From contig NZ_CP106794.1 in NCBI RefSeq assembly GCF_025642135.1, positions 62,001 to 126,000 on the forward strand: DNA of 64,000 nt. The letters run 5' to 3'. How positions within the stretch are numbered: the stretch's first letter is position 1; each line of letters begins with the position of its first letter. This stretch comes from Streptomyces cynarae. Its GTDB lineage: Bacteria > Actinomycetota > Actinomycetes > Streptomycetales > Streptomycetaceae. Shown piece after piece: positions 18,701 through 30,500 of this stretch. Under the pieces are notes generated by a model. It worked only from the letters and a program-made list of their open reading frames with translations, was not told the origin of the DNA and made no database searches. The translations under genes and the position numbers were made by a program.

Positions 18701-21700
18701 TCCAAGGGCGAAGAAGTTGTCCTGGACGCCTACCTCTTCGATGCCGAGGACACGGCGCCAAAGGTCCGCGATCCGTTCCTCCAGTGGACCGGTAGGCGCC
18801 TGCGCGGATCCGGTGTCGTGGGTCTCGGTGAGCGGCAGGGCCGCGAGCGCCTTGCGGTCGACCTTGCCGTTCGGGTCGAGGGGCAAGGCCTCCAGGAGCA
18901 CGATTACCGATGGGACCATGTAGGCGGGCAGCCTCTTGCCGAGCCAGCTGCGCAGCTCGTCGGCGTCGGTCTCGCCGCCGGGGCTGACGACCGCGTGCGC
19001 GACGAGCCGCCGACGCCCGCTGCCGACACCGGGCGCTGTGACCACTGCCTGGCGAATCCCGGGATGCGCCGTGAGCGCGGTCTCGACCTCGCCCGTCTCG
19101 ATGCGGTACCCGCGGATCTTGACTTGGTGGTCGCGACGGCCGACGAACTGAAGGTTGCCGTCGGGGTGCCAGTAGCCCAGGTCACCGGTCCGGTACAGCC
19201 GGCCGCCCGGTGAGCTTGAGAACGGGTCGGGAACGAACTGCCGGGCCGTCTGGCTGGGGCGGTTGCGGTAGCCGCGGGCACAGCACACGCCGCCGATGTA
19301 GATCTCCCCCTCGACCCCTGGCGGAACCGGGTTGAGCCATTCGTCGAGCACGTAGAGCGTGGTGTTCCAGATAGGCTTGCCGATGGGCACGAGGTCTCCG
19401 GTTAGCGGCCCGCCGACGACGTATGCGGAGTTGGCAACAGAGGCCTCGGTCGGCCCGTACTCATTGAGCACGCGCGTGCCGGGGTCCAGTCCGCGCCAAC
19501 TGTCCAGGACGCTCGTGGGGAAGCCGTCCGCACCGACCGCAAGGACCGCAGCTAGAGTGCCCGCCTCGGCCGCATCCAGGCGCTGGGCCAGCAGCTCGAG
19601 GTGTCCCGGGGTCAGCTTGACGAATCCAAACGGCGAATGCTCCACGAGGAGGTCGGTCAGCTCCTGGGGGTCGGTGGTCTCCGGGATGAGGTGGACCGGT
19701 TGCCCGAGCACCAGGGGCACGTAGAGGTTCGGGACGATCATGTCGAACCCGAAAGAGGAGAACACTGGCGCACCGCGATCGGAGAGGTGCGCGTAGTGGC
19801 GCGAGCACCAGTGAACGTAGTTCATCAGGCCCCGGTGGTGGCACATCACCCCCTTGGGCTGGCCGGAGGACCCGGACGTGTACATCACGTAGGCCAGGCT
19901 GTCCGGCGTCGCCAACTCGGCGGGGTCGGAGGCTGGGCGGTGTACCAGCTCCTCCTCCATTCGGTCCAGAACGCACAGTTCCGCGGCGTTCAGGTCCAGT
20001 TCGCCCAAGAGGCCCTCGTGCGTGACGACGACGCTCAGGGCCGCGTCACGGACGACGTGGGCGAGCCGCTCGGGGGGATTGTCCGACGCCAACGGCACAT
20101 AGGCACCGCCAGCCTTCATGATGGCCAACATGGCGACGACCATGTCGGGTGTCCTGGTCATCTGGACGCCTACCAGGGTTTCGAGCCCGACACCGCGTGC
20201 GCGGAGGGCATGGGCAAGCCGGTTGGCCCGCTGGTTGAGCTGCTCGTAGGTCCACTCGCCGCTGCGGTCGCCGTCGTTGTACCGCAGGGCAACCGCGTGG
20301 GGGGTGGCCGCGGCCTGGCGGGCGAAGAGCGCGGGCAAGGTTGCGTCGTCCGGATACGGCGCGTGCGTGTCGTTCCAGCCCAAGACGAGGTCACTCCACT
20401 CATCGGGAGCGAGCAGGCATACTTCCGCTAGCCGCCGTGCGGGGTTGTCCGCGTAGGCGGTCATCACGCTGCGAAGGTGGCGGACGAGCGCGCCCACCAC
20501 CCTGTCGTCGAGGCGGTCACGCTGGTAGCGCAGGCGGATGGTGAGGCCCTCTCCCGCCTCGAGCATGACGACCAGCGGATAGCCGGTGGTTTCGACCGTG
20601 GTCACGTGCTCAACGCGCAGCCCGCCCGCCGTTCGGTCCGCATCGGTCCCGTTGAACCCGTCGACGACGACGATGCTGTCGAATAGGGCGGTGCCTCGGG
20701 GCACGGCGCTGACGGCTTGGACATCCGCCAGGGCCGCGTAGGAGTAGTTCCGCCCCTCGACTAGTTGCTCCTGGAGGTCCCGGAGCCAGTCGTCGAACAG
20801 CGTGTTCGGGACCGGCTGGGTGCGCACCGGCACGGTGTTAATGCAAAGGCCGACGAGCTCGGTGGCTCCGGGCAGGTCGGGCGGGCGCACGGACACCGTC
20901 GAGCCGAAGACTACATCGCCCTCCCCGCTGTAGCGCGACAGCAGGAGTGCCCAGGCGCCGTGGAAGAGCGTGCCGAGGGTGAGTCCGCTCGCGCGGGTCA
21001 CCAGCTCTAGGCGGCGAACCAACGCGCTGGGCAGCTCGACGGCGACCTCTCCGTTCGCGGCGCCGGCCCCCTGATCGGCGCGGCCGAACGCGACCGGCGT
21101 GGGGGCGGTGAATCCCGCCAACCGTTCGCTCCAGTAGTCGCGCGCCGCGTCGTGGTCCTGGTTCGCGAGCCATTCCACGTACTGCCTGAAGGACGGAGGG
21201 GTCTGTGGGGCCTGTGGTGCTTCGCCGCACACGAGTGCTGTGTAGACCTCTTCCACCTCGTGCACTAGGACGGGCAGGCTCCATCCGTCCAACAAGAGGT
21301 GGTGGTAGCTGAAGACGGTCTCCAGCAGTTCGTCCGACCAGCGGATCACGGTGAGCCGGACTGGCGGCTCGACCGCGATGTCGAACCCGATGTCGCGGTC
21401 CTCCGCCAGCAGCCGGGCGAGGAACCCTTCCCTGTCGCCAGCCTCAGTGCTGGGACTCAACACCCGAACCGGCAGTTCCGCGCTCTCCAGTACCCGCTGG
21501 CGGGGCCCCGGCAGGCCGTCCCACTCGACGACGCTGCGCAGCACGCCGTGCCGCCGTGCCGCTGTCCTCCAGGCCGCGCAGAGCGTCTCGGTCTCCACGG
21601 GCCCGTGCACGCGGTGGACGGTCTGCTGGAAATAGTCGGACGCTCCGGCGGAGTACTGGCTGTGAAAGAGCATTCCGGCCTGCATCGACGTCAGCGGGTA

Positions 21701-24532
21701 CGGCTCGGCCGGCTCGAGTGTGTCCGCGGACGGCAGTGTCCCGTCGGCAGGCGGATAACCCTCGACGGCGACGTTCCCGTCCGGTGCGGGCACCGCGACT
21801 CGGGCCAGATGCCGCACGGTGAGCTGCAGTACGTCGGCTGGCTGGACGAGCAGGCCGGCCCGCCGGGCCACGGCGGCGACGCGGACGGCGCGCACCGAGT
21901 CTCCGCCGAGACCCGGAAACGTATCGTCCAGCCCAATGCTGACCTGACCGAGCACCTCGCCCCACACCTGCGCGACGAGCCGTTCCGCCGGCGTGACTGG
22001 CAGTGCCGTGGACCTGCGCACCGCGACGGGCGGCAGGGGGTCAGGCAGTGCGGCTCGATCGATCTTGCCGTTCGCGTTCAGCGGCAGGGCCTCGAGAACG
22101 ACGATCTCACCGGGAACCATGTAGGCGGGGAGCTGATCGTCCAGGAAAGACCGGATTGAGGCAGCGAGTTCCCGCAGCCGGGCCCCGCGCACCGGATCGT
22201 TCACCATGCGGCGCAGCTCATCGGGGCCGGGTGCGCCGATCGCGGTCGCGGCCGGCCTCGTTTCCGCCCGCAGCGGTGCACCGACCGGATGAAAGACGAG
22301 GTCGCATGCGTCGGGACGGCCGTCGCCGCGTACCGTCTCGGTCATCCGGAAACCGAGCCGCTCCGCCAGGGACCGCACCCGCTCCCGGTCGGGGGCAGCC
22401 CGCACGCGGCGCACCTCCCCTGCTGTCTGTACAAGCTGTCCGAGGCTCACCGTGCCGGCTGCGCAGGCCAGGCCGCTGGCCGCCGCCACTGCGAGGGCGC
22501 GGCGTGCGTCCGGCACGTCGCGGACGCCGCAGCCACCGGGTGCCGACCGCAGAAGTGCCTCGAACGAAGCACTCGTCATGCGGCGGTCATCCCAGTCCGT
22601 CCACCGCAGTGGTGGAGCAAGCGGGGTTCCCGCATCAGGGCCGGGGCCGCTCCCGTCCGTGGGCTTGCGGACGACCACGCGGTAGCGGAAGGGGCCTGCC
22701 CCGGCCGGGCCCGCGAACGACGGATGGATGTCGACCGAGGCTACGCGGGCACGGTCCTGGGCCAGCGCCTCGAAGAAGCGAGGATCCGCGGCAAGCTCGT
22801 CCGTCAGCGTCAGCAGCTGGCCCACCTGACCGGCCAGGGCAGCGCAGGTGTCGTACGGAGAGCGCCGGGCCGCCTCCGTCACCAGGGCTTCTCCAGCAAG
22901 CAGACGGAGATCGCGCAGGCCGTCGATGATCACCTGCCCACCGGGGGCGCACCGGTCCAGGGCGGTTTCGATGCCGGTCCTAAGCGCATCCGCGCCGGCC
23001 GAACCGGCAGGATCAAGGAGGACGGATGGCACACCGTCGCCGCGGCCGGTGGAGTCGTTCGGGCGCACCACCGTGCCCGGTGCAGGGTTGGCTTCGCCGT
23101 CGCCGCCCGGCGCGGGAACGACGTAGGCCACGAGCCCCTGGTCGCGCCCTGCTGCGCGGGAGGGGACGACGACCGCCTGCCGCACCCGTGGGTGACCGAG
23201 AATCGCAGCCTCGATCTCGCCCGGTTCGACGCGGAACCCCCGGACCTTCAGCTGGTGGTCACTGCGGCCGAGGATCTCGACGGTCCCGTCGTCGCGGCGG
23301 CGTCCGATGTCTCCAGTCCGGTAAAGCCGGCGGCCGGGGACTGGCGAGAAGGGATCGGGCGTAAACCTTTCAGCCGTCTGCGCAGGCTGTCCCAGATAGC
23401 CCTGTGCGAGGCCAGAGCCGCCTATGTAGACCTCGCCCCGCTCCCCAAGCGGGATGGGCTCTAGACCAAAGCCGAGAACGTGCACGCTCGTCTGTGCGAC
23501 GGGCCGCCAGTCGACGGTCCGGCCGCCTTCACCGAGCCTTCCGACGGCTGACCAGATAGTCGTCTCCGTCGGCCCGTAAAGATCCCACGCGGCGCATCCG
23601 CTGGACACTAGCCAGTCGGCGAGATCGGGGGGCAGTCGGTCGCCGCCGCAGAGCAATTTGAAACCCGCCGGCGGACACCAGTCGTGCTCCCTCAGCAGTT
23701 GCCAGGTCGCGGGGGTGGCCTGGAGGACGGTGCCGCCGGCCTCGTCGATCAGATGGGCCAGCCTCGCCGGGTCCATGGCCTGGTTTCGGCTCGCGATGAC
23801 CGTGCGCCCGCCCACCACCAAGGGCAAGAAGAGCTCGAGCGCGGCGATGTCGAACGACACCGTGGTGACCGCCACCAGGACGTCATTGGCGTCGATGCCC
23901 GGAACGCTGCGCATGGACCACATGAAATTGGCCAGTGCCGCGTGGGGAACGACGACCCCCTTGGGCACACCGGTCGAGCCGGAGGTGTAGATCACGTACG
24001 CGACAGAGGCCGGATCGAGGAGCGGCAGGGCAGCGGCATCAGCTTCCGGCCCGGCCAGGACGTCGTCCAGAGGCAGGGACGCGGGCCCGTCCGGGGGAAG
24101 CCAGTCCGGACGGACGCAGCCCGTCAGCATCAGCCGCACACCGGCCTGTTCCACCGTACGGGCGAGCCGGGCCGCGGGAAGACCGGGATCCAGGGGTACG
24201 TATCCCGCACCGCAGCGCAGGACGCCGAGAAGGACCACCGGGAGGTCGACGCCCCTCTCTATGGCCACGCCGACGAGGTCGCCGGGCCCCGCGTTCTCGG
24301 CGCGCAAGCGGCTGGCGACCCGACCGGAGCGCTCCCACACCTGCGCGTACGTCAGCTCGCTCGCCCCGCAGGAAACGGCGAGCGCATCGGGCATGGCCAG
24401 GACGTTCCGGTGGATCAGCGCAGGCAGGGAGTGCAGGGGCACGTCAGCGGCCGTGTCATTGAGCGAGGCGGTCTCCTGGTCGTCCTCCGCGGGCAGGAGC
24501 GTCTCCCGGGTGACAGAGTGATCTTCTATCAT
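15797..24532 (-). CDS. Nonribosomal peptide synthetase NRPS-C: A(Gly)-T-C-A-T-E-C
   Basis: 2,911 residues. Order: A domain with TSGSTG near 181 and pocket DILQLGLIWK (the glycine code), interrupted by a partial methyltransferase at about 480-780; carrier (LGGDS ~874); C domain (HHLLLDG ~1076); second A domain (TSGSSG ~1549, pocket DMPKAGEVAK, in the Asn/Asp-like clade but not firmly assigned); carrier (LGGDS ~1942); epimerisation domain (HHLAVDTMSW ~2129, VGWFTSVHPV, FNYQGK); and a final C domain (HHLLLDG ~2599) with nothing after it. The missing N-terminal C domain makes this the likely initiating synthetase, starting with Gly and adding a D-configured residue. The terminal C domain must accept an aminoacyl group on a separate carrier. 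The start ATG overlaps the NRPS-B stop by one base. Confidence 0.94.
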   Translation of the reverse strand: MIEDHSVTRETLLPAEDDQETASLNDTAADVPLHSLPALIHRNVLAMPDALAVSCGASELTYAQVWERSGRVASRLRAENAGPGDLVGVAIERGVDLPVVLLGVLRCGAGYVPLDPGLPAARLARTVEQAGVRLMLTGCVRPDWLPPDGPASLPLDDVLAGPEADAAALPLLDPASVAYVIYTSGSTGVPKGVVVPHAALANFMWSMRSVPGIDANDVLVAVTTVSFDIAALELFLPLVVGGRTVIASRNQAMDPARLAHLIDEAGGTVLQATPATWQLLREHDWCPPAGFKLLCGGDRLPPDLADWLVSSGCAAWDLYGPTETTIWSAVGRLGEGGRTVDWRPVAQTSVHVLGFGLEPIPLGERGEVYIGGSGLAQGYLGQPAQTAERFTPDPFSPVPGRRLYRTGDIGRRRDDGTVEILGRSDHQLKVRGFRVEPGEIEAAILGHPRVRQAVVVPSRAAGRDQGLVAYVVPAPGGDGEANPAPGTVVRPNDSTGRGDGVPSVLLDPAGSAGADALRTGIETALDRCAPGGQVIIDGLRDLRLLAGEALVTEAARRSPYDTCAALAGQVGQLLTLTDELAADPRFFEALAQDRARVASVDIHPSFAGPAGAGPFRYRVVVRKPTDGSGPGPDAGTPLAPPLRWTDWDDRRMTSASFEALLRSAPGGCGVRDVPDARRALAVAAASGLACAAGTVSLGQLVQTAGEVRRVRAAPDRERVRSLAERLGFRMTETVRGDGRPDACDLVFHPVGAPLRAETRPAATAIGAPGPDELRRMVNDPVRGARLRELAASIRSFLDDQLPAYMVPGEIVVLEALPLNANGKIDRAALPDPLPPVAVRRSTALPVTPAERLVAQVWGEVLGQVSIGLDDTFPGLGGDSVRAVRVAAVARRAGLLVQPADVLQLTVRHLARVAVPAPDGNVAVEGYPPADGTLPSADTLEPAEPYPLTSMQAGMLFHSQYSAGASDYFQQTVHRVHGPVETETLCAAWRTAARRHGVLRSVVEWDGLPGPRQRVLESAELPVRVLSPSTEAGDREGFLARLLAEDRDIGFDIAVEPPVRLTVIRWSDELLETVFSYHHLLLDGWSLPVLVHEVEEVYTALVCGEAPQAPQTPPSFRQYVEWLANQDHDAARDYWSERLAGFTAPTPVAFGRADQGAGAANGEVAVELPSALVRRLELVTRASGLTLGTLFHGAWALLLSRYSGEGDVVFGSTVSVRPPDLPGATELVGLCINTVPVRTQPVPNTLFDDWLRDLQEQLVEGRNYSYAALADVQAVSAVPRGTALFDSIVVVDGFNGTDADRTAGGLRVEHVTTVETTGYPLVVMLEAGEGLTIRLRYQRDRLDDRVVGALVRHLRSVMTAYADNPARRLAEVCLLAPDEWSDLVLGWNDTHAPYPDDATLPALFARQAAATPHAVALRYNDGDRSGEWTYEQLNQRANRLAHALRARGVGLETLVGVQMTRTPDMVVAMLAIMKAGGAYVPLASDNPPERLAHVVRDAALSVVVTHEGLLGELDLNAAELCVLDRMEEELVHRPASDPAELATPDSLAYVMYTSGSSGQPKGVMCHHRGLMNYVHWCSRHYAHLSDRGAPVFSSFGFDMIVPNLYVPLVLGQPVHLIPETTDPQELTDLLVEHSPFGFVKLTPGHLELLAQRLDAAEAGTLAAVLAVGADGFPTSVLDSWRGLDPGTRVLNEYGPTEASVANSAYVVGGPLTGDLVPIGKPIWNTTLYVLDEWLNPVPPGVEGEIYIGGVCCARGYRNRPSQTARQFVPDPFSSSPGGRLYRTGDLGYWHPDGNLQFVGRRDHQVKIRGYRIETGEVETALTAHPGIRQAVVTAPGVGSGRRRLVAHAVVSPGGETDADELRSWLGKRLPAYMVPSVIVLLEALPLDPNGKVDRKALAALPLTETHDTGSAQAPTGPLEERIADLWRRVLGIEEVGVQDNFFALGGDSILTMQLAAEARRAGLQIAPKDIFRHPSITELAPYVDVYEEPAEERPTDTPLDGPLPLTPIQQWLLDQNLTELHHYNQSVQLELDAPDLVALDAALRWVIDRHDALRLRYTRLPDGWHQTVAPIEDGFALRLVSCVESEDSEGWLAAEADRLQASLDVTSGPLVAAALFDLGDDRPARLLIAVHHLAVDTMSWRPFLVDLSDAYETALRGARWSAPTPTTTFGRWTQALGRYAESAAPAVDVAYWTGVLADAPELPGAATASHHTVGRSRSVTVRLSPEDTEALSVVPAAARMTVEEVLLTALAMTLQEWVGEAVPIDVERHGREHPVTGIDVGETVGWFTSVHPVRLPIPSGEGGGTAAAVRAVRQRLRSTPTEGFDYGILRYLTPGPRGQALRDLPEPPVLFNYQGKVDRSRMDWGPLRILPAVLGAERSADQRRSHAIEIEAAIHNGVFEAEWIFSGDRFHPDTVAELAERFTRYVEEVTRYCVGNRAITTPSDFPAADLSQRELDTLVAVHADLEDVFPLSSVQQGMLYHSLLHPDHAYYRDQQELLITGRIDLDAFRAAWEDVVARHPVLRSAVVWRGVPQPVHVVRPVHAIPTRIFDWRGRPFEDLRHDLRSLSVQERAEPFAMSDTAPVRLAVVPVSAEQLVVFLTYHHLLLDGWSVALMLGEWMACYRARLAGTQAQLPPAVSYRRYVEWLAARRPEPTERYWRGVFENMPCHTPASVAQDDPGDVGTGLVESVLTPEATDALRLLAAECDVTLGTVALAAWGIAVSHLSGRLDITVGSTFAVRPAEIDGVETIIGPMIATLPFRLSFPGERTVAALLSDVQERHINLREHGHSSLTDVHRWSGAPPRTALFNSIVVVEGYPETQGDGAGTTLSVGDIMESTGYPLTFCLKDARQIGLRLLFDRRTHSESAASAVMATVEGVLASLAGPPERRRHVRDVLGAQGEDADRTPHSYARI
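22190..23095 (-). other. Vestigial methyltransferase inserted in the glycine A domain
   Basis: Between core motifs A8 and A9 of the Gly A domain lie about 300 extra residues that match the C-terminal half of the methyltransferases nested in NRPS A domains (APGGQVIIDGLRDLRLL, then ADPRFFEALA and FRYRVVVRK). The N-terminal half with the SAM-binding glycine-rich motif (GxGxG) is absent. An ancestor probably made N-methylglycine; this version should deliver plain glycine. Boundaries are approximate. Confidence 0.75.
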
Positions 24533-27500
24533 CAGATTTCGCTTCCGTCCTTCAGGATGTCAGTGAGGACATCCGCGACGTACTGCACAGAAGGCATCTC
24601 GAGGAGCTCGGCGTGGCGGCCCGGGACGGGGTGGACCGTCACGGTCCCGGAGGTCAGCGCCTGCCAGTCCTGCAGCCGCACCTCGTTCGTCAGCCCGGAT
24701 CCCTGTTCTGTGCTGCGCAGAAGGTGGATGTCGGCCGCGACCGTGCCGTCGTAGCGGTAGGTGGTCGTCGCCTTGCCGTTGGCCGTGTACACCCGAACCA
24801 TCCGCCGGATCGACTCGCTGTCGGCGAGGTTCGACATCCGTTTCCCGGCACGCTCGTACCGCAGGATCTCCTCTATGAGCTCCTCCTCGGTACTGCTTTC
24901 GAGGTGCTGCTTGTAGAGCGCCATGTCGGACACCACACGCAGTAGTTCTTCCTTGAAACCGCCCTCGGCGCGGGCAGTATCTGTCCGTGGCCTGAACACC
25001 GGCGTGTCGAGGATGCCGAGCAGGGCCACCGACTCGCCGGCTGCCTCAAGTTGCCGGGCCGCCTCGAAGGCCACCAAGCCGCCGAATGACCAGCCGGCAA
25101 GTCGGTAGGGACCGGCGGGGCAGACCTTCCGGATCGCCTCCAGGCCTGCCCTGGCGATCTCCTCCACCGTGGTGAACGGCGCCTCGTCGGAGTCGAACCC
25201 GACAGACTGGAGGGCGTACACAGAGGGCTGTGTAACGAGCAGTCCGGCTAGTTCCAGATAGGCAGCGGCCGAGCCGCCTTGCGCTGGGAAGAGGAACAGC
25301 GGCGATCCGTCGTTGCCCCGGCGCAGCCGTACCGGAGATCCATCGCGCGGGGCCATGAGGTCCCGCAGGGCGGTGGAGAGTTCGGCCACGGTGGGGTTCT
25401 GGAAGAACGCGACGAGCGGGACGGTCACTTCGAACGCGGCACGCACCCGGTCCACTGCAACCATGGCCCGGATCGAATCTCCGCCGACCATGAAGAAGTT
25501 GTCGTGCACGCCGACCCGGTCCAGGCCCAGCACGTCGCTCCAGATGTCCGCGAGCGTCTGCTCGGTGGGGGTCTTGGGGGCTTCGTAGTCGGTGGTGGCC
25601 AGGGTGGCTCGGAGGGCAACCGGTGCTGGCAGGAGCCTGCGGTCGACCTTGCCACCCTGGCTGAGCGGGAGGGCGTCCAGGACGGTGTAGGCGGCCGGCA
25701 GCATGTAGGCGGGCAGCCTCTCCCGGAGGAAGTCGTGCAGTTCCGAGCCGCCCACCGAATTGCCTTCTTCGAGGACGACGTACGCGGCGAGCCGTTTGTC
25801 GCCGGGCTGGTCCTCACGTGCCGCCACCACGGCCTCGCGCACCGCCGAGTGCTGGAGCAGCGCGGCCTCGATCTCCCCGAGTTCGATCCGGTAGCCGCGG
25901 ATCTTGACCTGGTGGTCGATCCGTCCGAGGAACTCCAGTTCACCGTCCGTGCGGAACCGGGCGAGGTCACCCGTTCGGTAGAAGCGCGCGCCGGACACAG
26001 CGCCGTGGGGGTCGGGTAGGAACCGCTCCGCGGTAAGTCCGGGCCGGCCGAGATATCCCCGGGCCACCCCCTCTCCGCCGATGTAGAGCTCCCCCGTCAC
26101 CCCGACTGGTACCGGATCCAGACGGTCGTCGAGCACGTACATCCGGGTGTTGGCGATCGGCTTGCCGATCGGCACCAAGCCGCGGTAGCCGACGTCCTCG
26201 GGGACGGTGTACACGGAGCAGCCGACAACGGTCTCGGTCGGACCGTACTCGTTGATGATCCGCGCGCCTGGAGCAATCCGGCGCCAGCTCGCCGCGGTCT
26301 CGGGCCGCATCTCGTCCGCACCCACGACGAACGTGCGCACCGATTCGACCGCGCCGGGCGGCAGCTCGCCTCGTAGCACATCGAGATGGGCGGGCGTGAT
26401 CTTCAGCAGGCTGAAGTCCCCAGGCTTGCCTAGAAGTTTCGCCAGTTCCGCCAGCGCGTCGTCCGGTGGCAGCAGTGTGACGTCTCGGCCGCCTATGAGC
26501 GGGAGGAAGAAGTTCGGCACGGACAGGTCGAAGGCGATCGACCCCAGCATGGGAGCGCCCGACGCGCCGTCGAGCCCATACCCCTCGATGCACCAGAACA
26601 GGTAGTTGACGAGGCCGCGGTGGCTGATCATTACGCCTTTGGGGCGCCCCGTCGATCCAGACGTGTACATCACATACACCAGGTTGTCGGAGTTACCGAT
26701 CACCTGCGGGTCCCGTGCCGACCGCTCCTGGATCCGTGGCCAGTCGACATCGATGCGCACCACCGGCACGGCCGCGCCAGAGAAGGATTCGGCCAGCGTC
26801 TGCTGCGTCACCACCGCTTCCGCCGCCGAGTCGGTCAGCGCGAACGCCCGACGCTCCGCCGGATGCCTGGGGTCCAGAGGCACGTACGCCCCGCCGGACT
26901 TCACAATGCCCCACAGCGCGACCAGCAGCTCCGTGCTGTGCTCGAGGCAGACTCCGACAACGGTCTCGGGTCCGACACCTAGGTCTCGCAGGTGATGGGC
27001 GAGACGGTTGGCCCGCTCGTTCAGCTCCCGGTAAGTCACGCGCTCCTCGCCGCACACCACGGCGACCGCATCGGGCGTACGTCGCACCTGCCGCTCGAAC
27101 AGCTCCTGTAGGCAGGCGTCACTCGGGAATTCAGCATCGGTGGCGTTCCATGCATCGAGCACCAGCCTGCGCTCTGCGGCGGGCATTACCGCCACGTCGG
27201 CGACGGGCGTGTCCGGTCCCTTCGCCAGACCCTCCAGGACCTGGACAACATGGGAAAGCACCCGTTGGGCCGTTTCTCCGTCGAATGAATCGAGAGCGTG
27301 GAACAGCTGCAGGGAGAGGTCACCGCCAGCGTCCACCTGCAGGACCAGTGGATAGCCCGTGCCCGGGCTACCGGTGGCCTGAGCGGGGGTGAGGGTTAGT
27401 CCTCCGGCGCTCGGCCCGTCCGGGCCGTTGGGCGTTTCTACGACCACGATGCTGTCGAAGAGGGAACTCCCGGCCGGCACACCCGCCCACCGCTGGACGT

Positions 27501-30500
27501 CCACCAATGCACTGTGCTCGTGCTCCCGCACGGCCAGCAATCGCTCATGCACACCCGACAGGAACTCCCCCACCGACTCCCCGTCATCCACCCGCACCCG
27601 CAACGGCACCGTATTCATCAACAGCCCCACCATCCGCTCCACACCAGGAACGTCAGCGAACCGCCCTAACGACACCGAACCGAACACAACATCCGACAAC
27701 CCGCAATAACGATGCAGAACCAAACCCCACGCCGCCTGCACCACCGAACCCAAAGTCACCCGCAACTCCCGGGCAACCCCCTCCAAACGCCCGACCACCC
27801 CCTCATCCACCACACACCGCACCACACCCGAACCACCCACACCCGAACCCCGACCCCCAAGAACCAATGGAGTCGGCAACGACACCCCACCCAACACACC
27901 CCGCCAGAACTCCTCATCCGCCCCCACATCACGCAACCCCAACCACTCCACAAACCCCCGGTACGACACCGGCTCCGACAGGCGCGGGGCTGCACCGTCC
28001 TGGCTCAGACCGCCGTACAAGGCGATCAGGTCGCCGAGTACCAGCGGCACGCTCCAGCCGTCGAAGAGCATGTGGTGCACGGTCCATAGAAGTCGGTGGG
28101 TGCGTTTACCAGTGCGGATAAGACGCATCCGGTGCGCGGGGCCGCCGTGGACGTCGAACCCTTCTTTGCAGTCGCGCTCGAGGAGCTCTGCTAGGGCCTC
28201 CTCGCGTGCGGAGGCATCGAGGTGCGACCAGTCTTCGTACGCGAGGCCGGGCGCGGCATCGTGCCACACAAGCTGCAGTGGCTGCGGCAGGTCGTGCCAG
28301 GCAAATGTCGTCCGCAGCGTGGTGTGCCGGTCGGCGACCTCGGTCCAGGCGCGCTCGAATGTGTAGGGATCCAGGTCGCCTTTGAGGTCATAGAGGAACT
28401 GGCGCACGTAATTGCTGGGGTCGGGGTCGTACAGCGAATGGAACAGCATGCCTGCCTGCAGCGGAGACAGCGGATAGGCGTCGGCGAGTAGCATGAGGCC
28501 GGTCTGGCGCTGCGCCGCGATCGCCAACTGCCGTATTCCGGTACGGTCTAGGCCAGCCAGCTCGAACGGCTCGCGGTGCACCACGGCTGGGGTGGCAGCA
28601 GCCACGTCGCGCGAGGGCCCGGCCGCCACGATGGCCGAGGCGAGTTGCGCGATCGTCGGAGCGGCGAACAACTGGCTCGGCTTTACGGCGACGCCCGCTG
28701 CCCTGGATCGGGTCGCGACCTGAATGGCGACGAGAGAATCACCGCCGAGGTCGAAGAAGTTGTCCTGTGCGCCGACCTGCTCGAGGCCCAGGACCTCCTT
28801 CCAGATGACGGCGAGCGTCTCCTCAACCGGTCCGCGGGGCTCGACCAGGATCGGACCGGTCCGGCAAGCCCGGGGGCCGGGGTCGGGCAGGGCCCGGCGG
28901 TCCAACTTGCCGTTGACGGTCAACGGGAGGGCGTCGAGGACGACGATGGATGCCGGAACCATGTAGGCCGGGAGGTGCCTCGCGAGTGCTGCGCGCAGGG
29001 CCTCACTGTCGGGGCCGGCGGCGTCCTCGGGTACGACGTAGGCGACGAGCCGCAGGTCACCGGGCCCGTATTCCCGCACCACCGCCGCCGCGTCCCGGAC
29101 TCCCGGCTGGGCTGCCAGCACCGACTGGACCTCGCCCAGCTCCACGCGATAACCGCGGATCTTGACCTGGTCGTCGATGCGTCCGATGAAGTCCAGCGTG
29201 CCGTCCGGCTCCTCGCGGGCGAGGTCTCCACTGCGGTAGCGGCGGGACCCCGGCGGACCGAACGGGTCCGGCACGAAGCGCTCCGCGGTCAGTGCGGGAC
29301 GGCGCAGATAGCCACGGGCGACGCCTGCACCGCCGATGTAGACCTCTCCCTCCGCTCCCGCTGGCACTGGAAGTCCGTGCTCGTCGAGGAGGTGGATCCA
29401 CATCTCCCCGAGCGCGCGGCCGATCGGACTGCCGCTCGCGTCCAGGTCGTCCTGGGTGATGCGGTGGTAGGTTGAATAGACGGCGGTTTCCGTGATGCCG
29501 TACATGTTGACCAAAGCTGGCCGCTCGAGTCCGAACCGGGAGATCCACGGGTCGAGCTCGGTCGGGTTGAGCCGCTCCCCCGCGAAGACCACGGCGCGCA
29601 GGGAGAGTCGCCTAGCCCTCGAATCGGCAGCGGTCGCCGCTGCGGCCAGCGGCCGGAACGCCGAGGGCGTCTGGCACAGCACCGTCACCCGCTCCCGGAC
29701 CAGCAGGTCCAGGAGGTCGTCCGGAGAGCGGGCGATGTCGAACGGCACGACGACGAGCTGCCCGCCGTGAGCCAGGGCGCCCCACATCTCCCACACGGAG
29801 ACGTCGAAGGCGTACGAGTGGAACAGGGCCCACACGTCCTCGGGGCCGAAGCCGAAATGTTCGTCGCCCAGGGCAAGGAGCGACCACAGCTGGGAGTGAG
29901 TGAGGCACACGCCCTTGGGCCGGCCGGTCGAACCCGAGGTGTACATCGTGTAGGCAAGGGAGCCGGGGCCTGCTCCCTCTGCCGGGTTCTCCGGTGAGCG
30001 GCCCGCGATGACCGCGGCGTCGCGGTCGAGCACCACCAGGCGGCCGCCGTATACCTTCTCAAGTCGGTGTGCCGCGTCCGAGGCGGAGATCACTACGGGG
30101 CTGGCGGTCTCGTCGAGGATGTATGTCAACCGGTCGACGGGGTGCGCCGGATCTAGAGGTACGTAGGCACCACCGGACTTGAGGACGCCGAGCAGTGCCG
30201 GAATCAGATCCGGGCCGCGTTCGAGGCTTACGCCGACGATGGTCTCGGGTCCGACGCCCAGGTCCCGGAGGTGATGGGCGAGGCGGTTGGCCCGCTCGTT
30301 CAGCTCTCCGTACGTGAGACGCTCTTCGCCGCACACCACGGCGATCGCATCGGGTGCGCGTCGCACCTGCCGTTCGAACAGCTGGTGCAGACAGGCGTCC
30401 GGCGGGAGTTCTCCGGCCGGGGTGTGTCGGCGTGCGGGCTCGTTCGTGCGGCCCACCTTGGAGAGCAGGATGTCCGGGCCCTCGGATAGATCCCTCAGGA

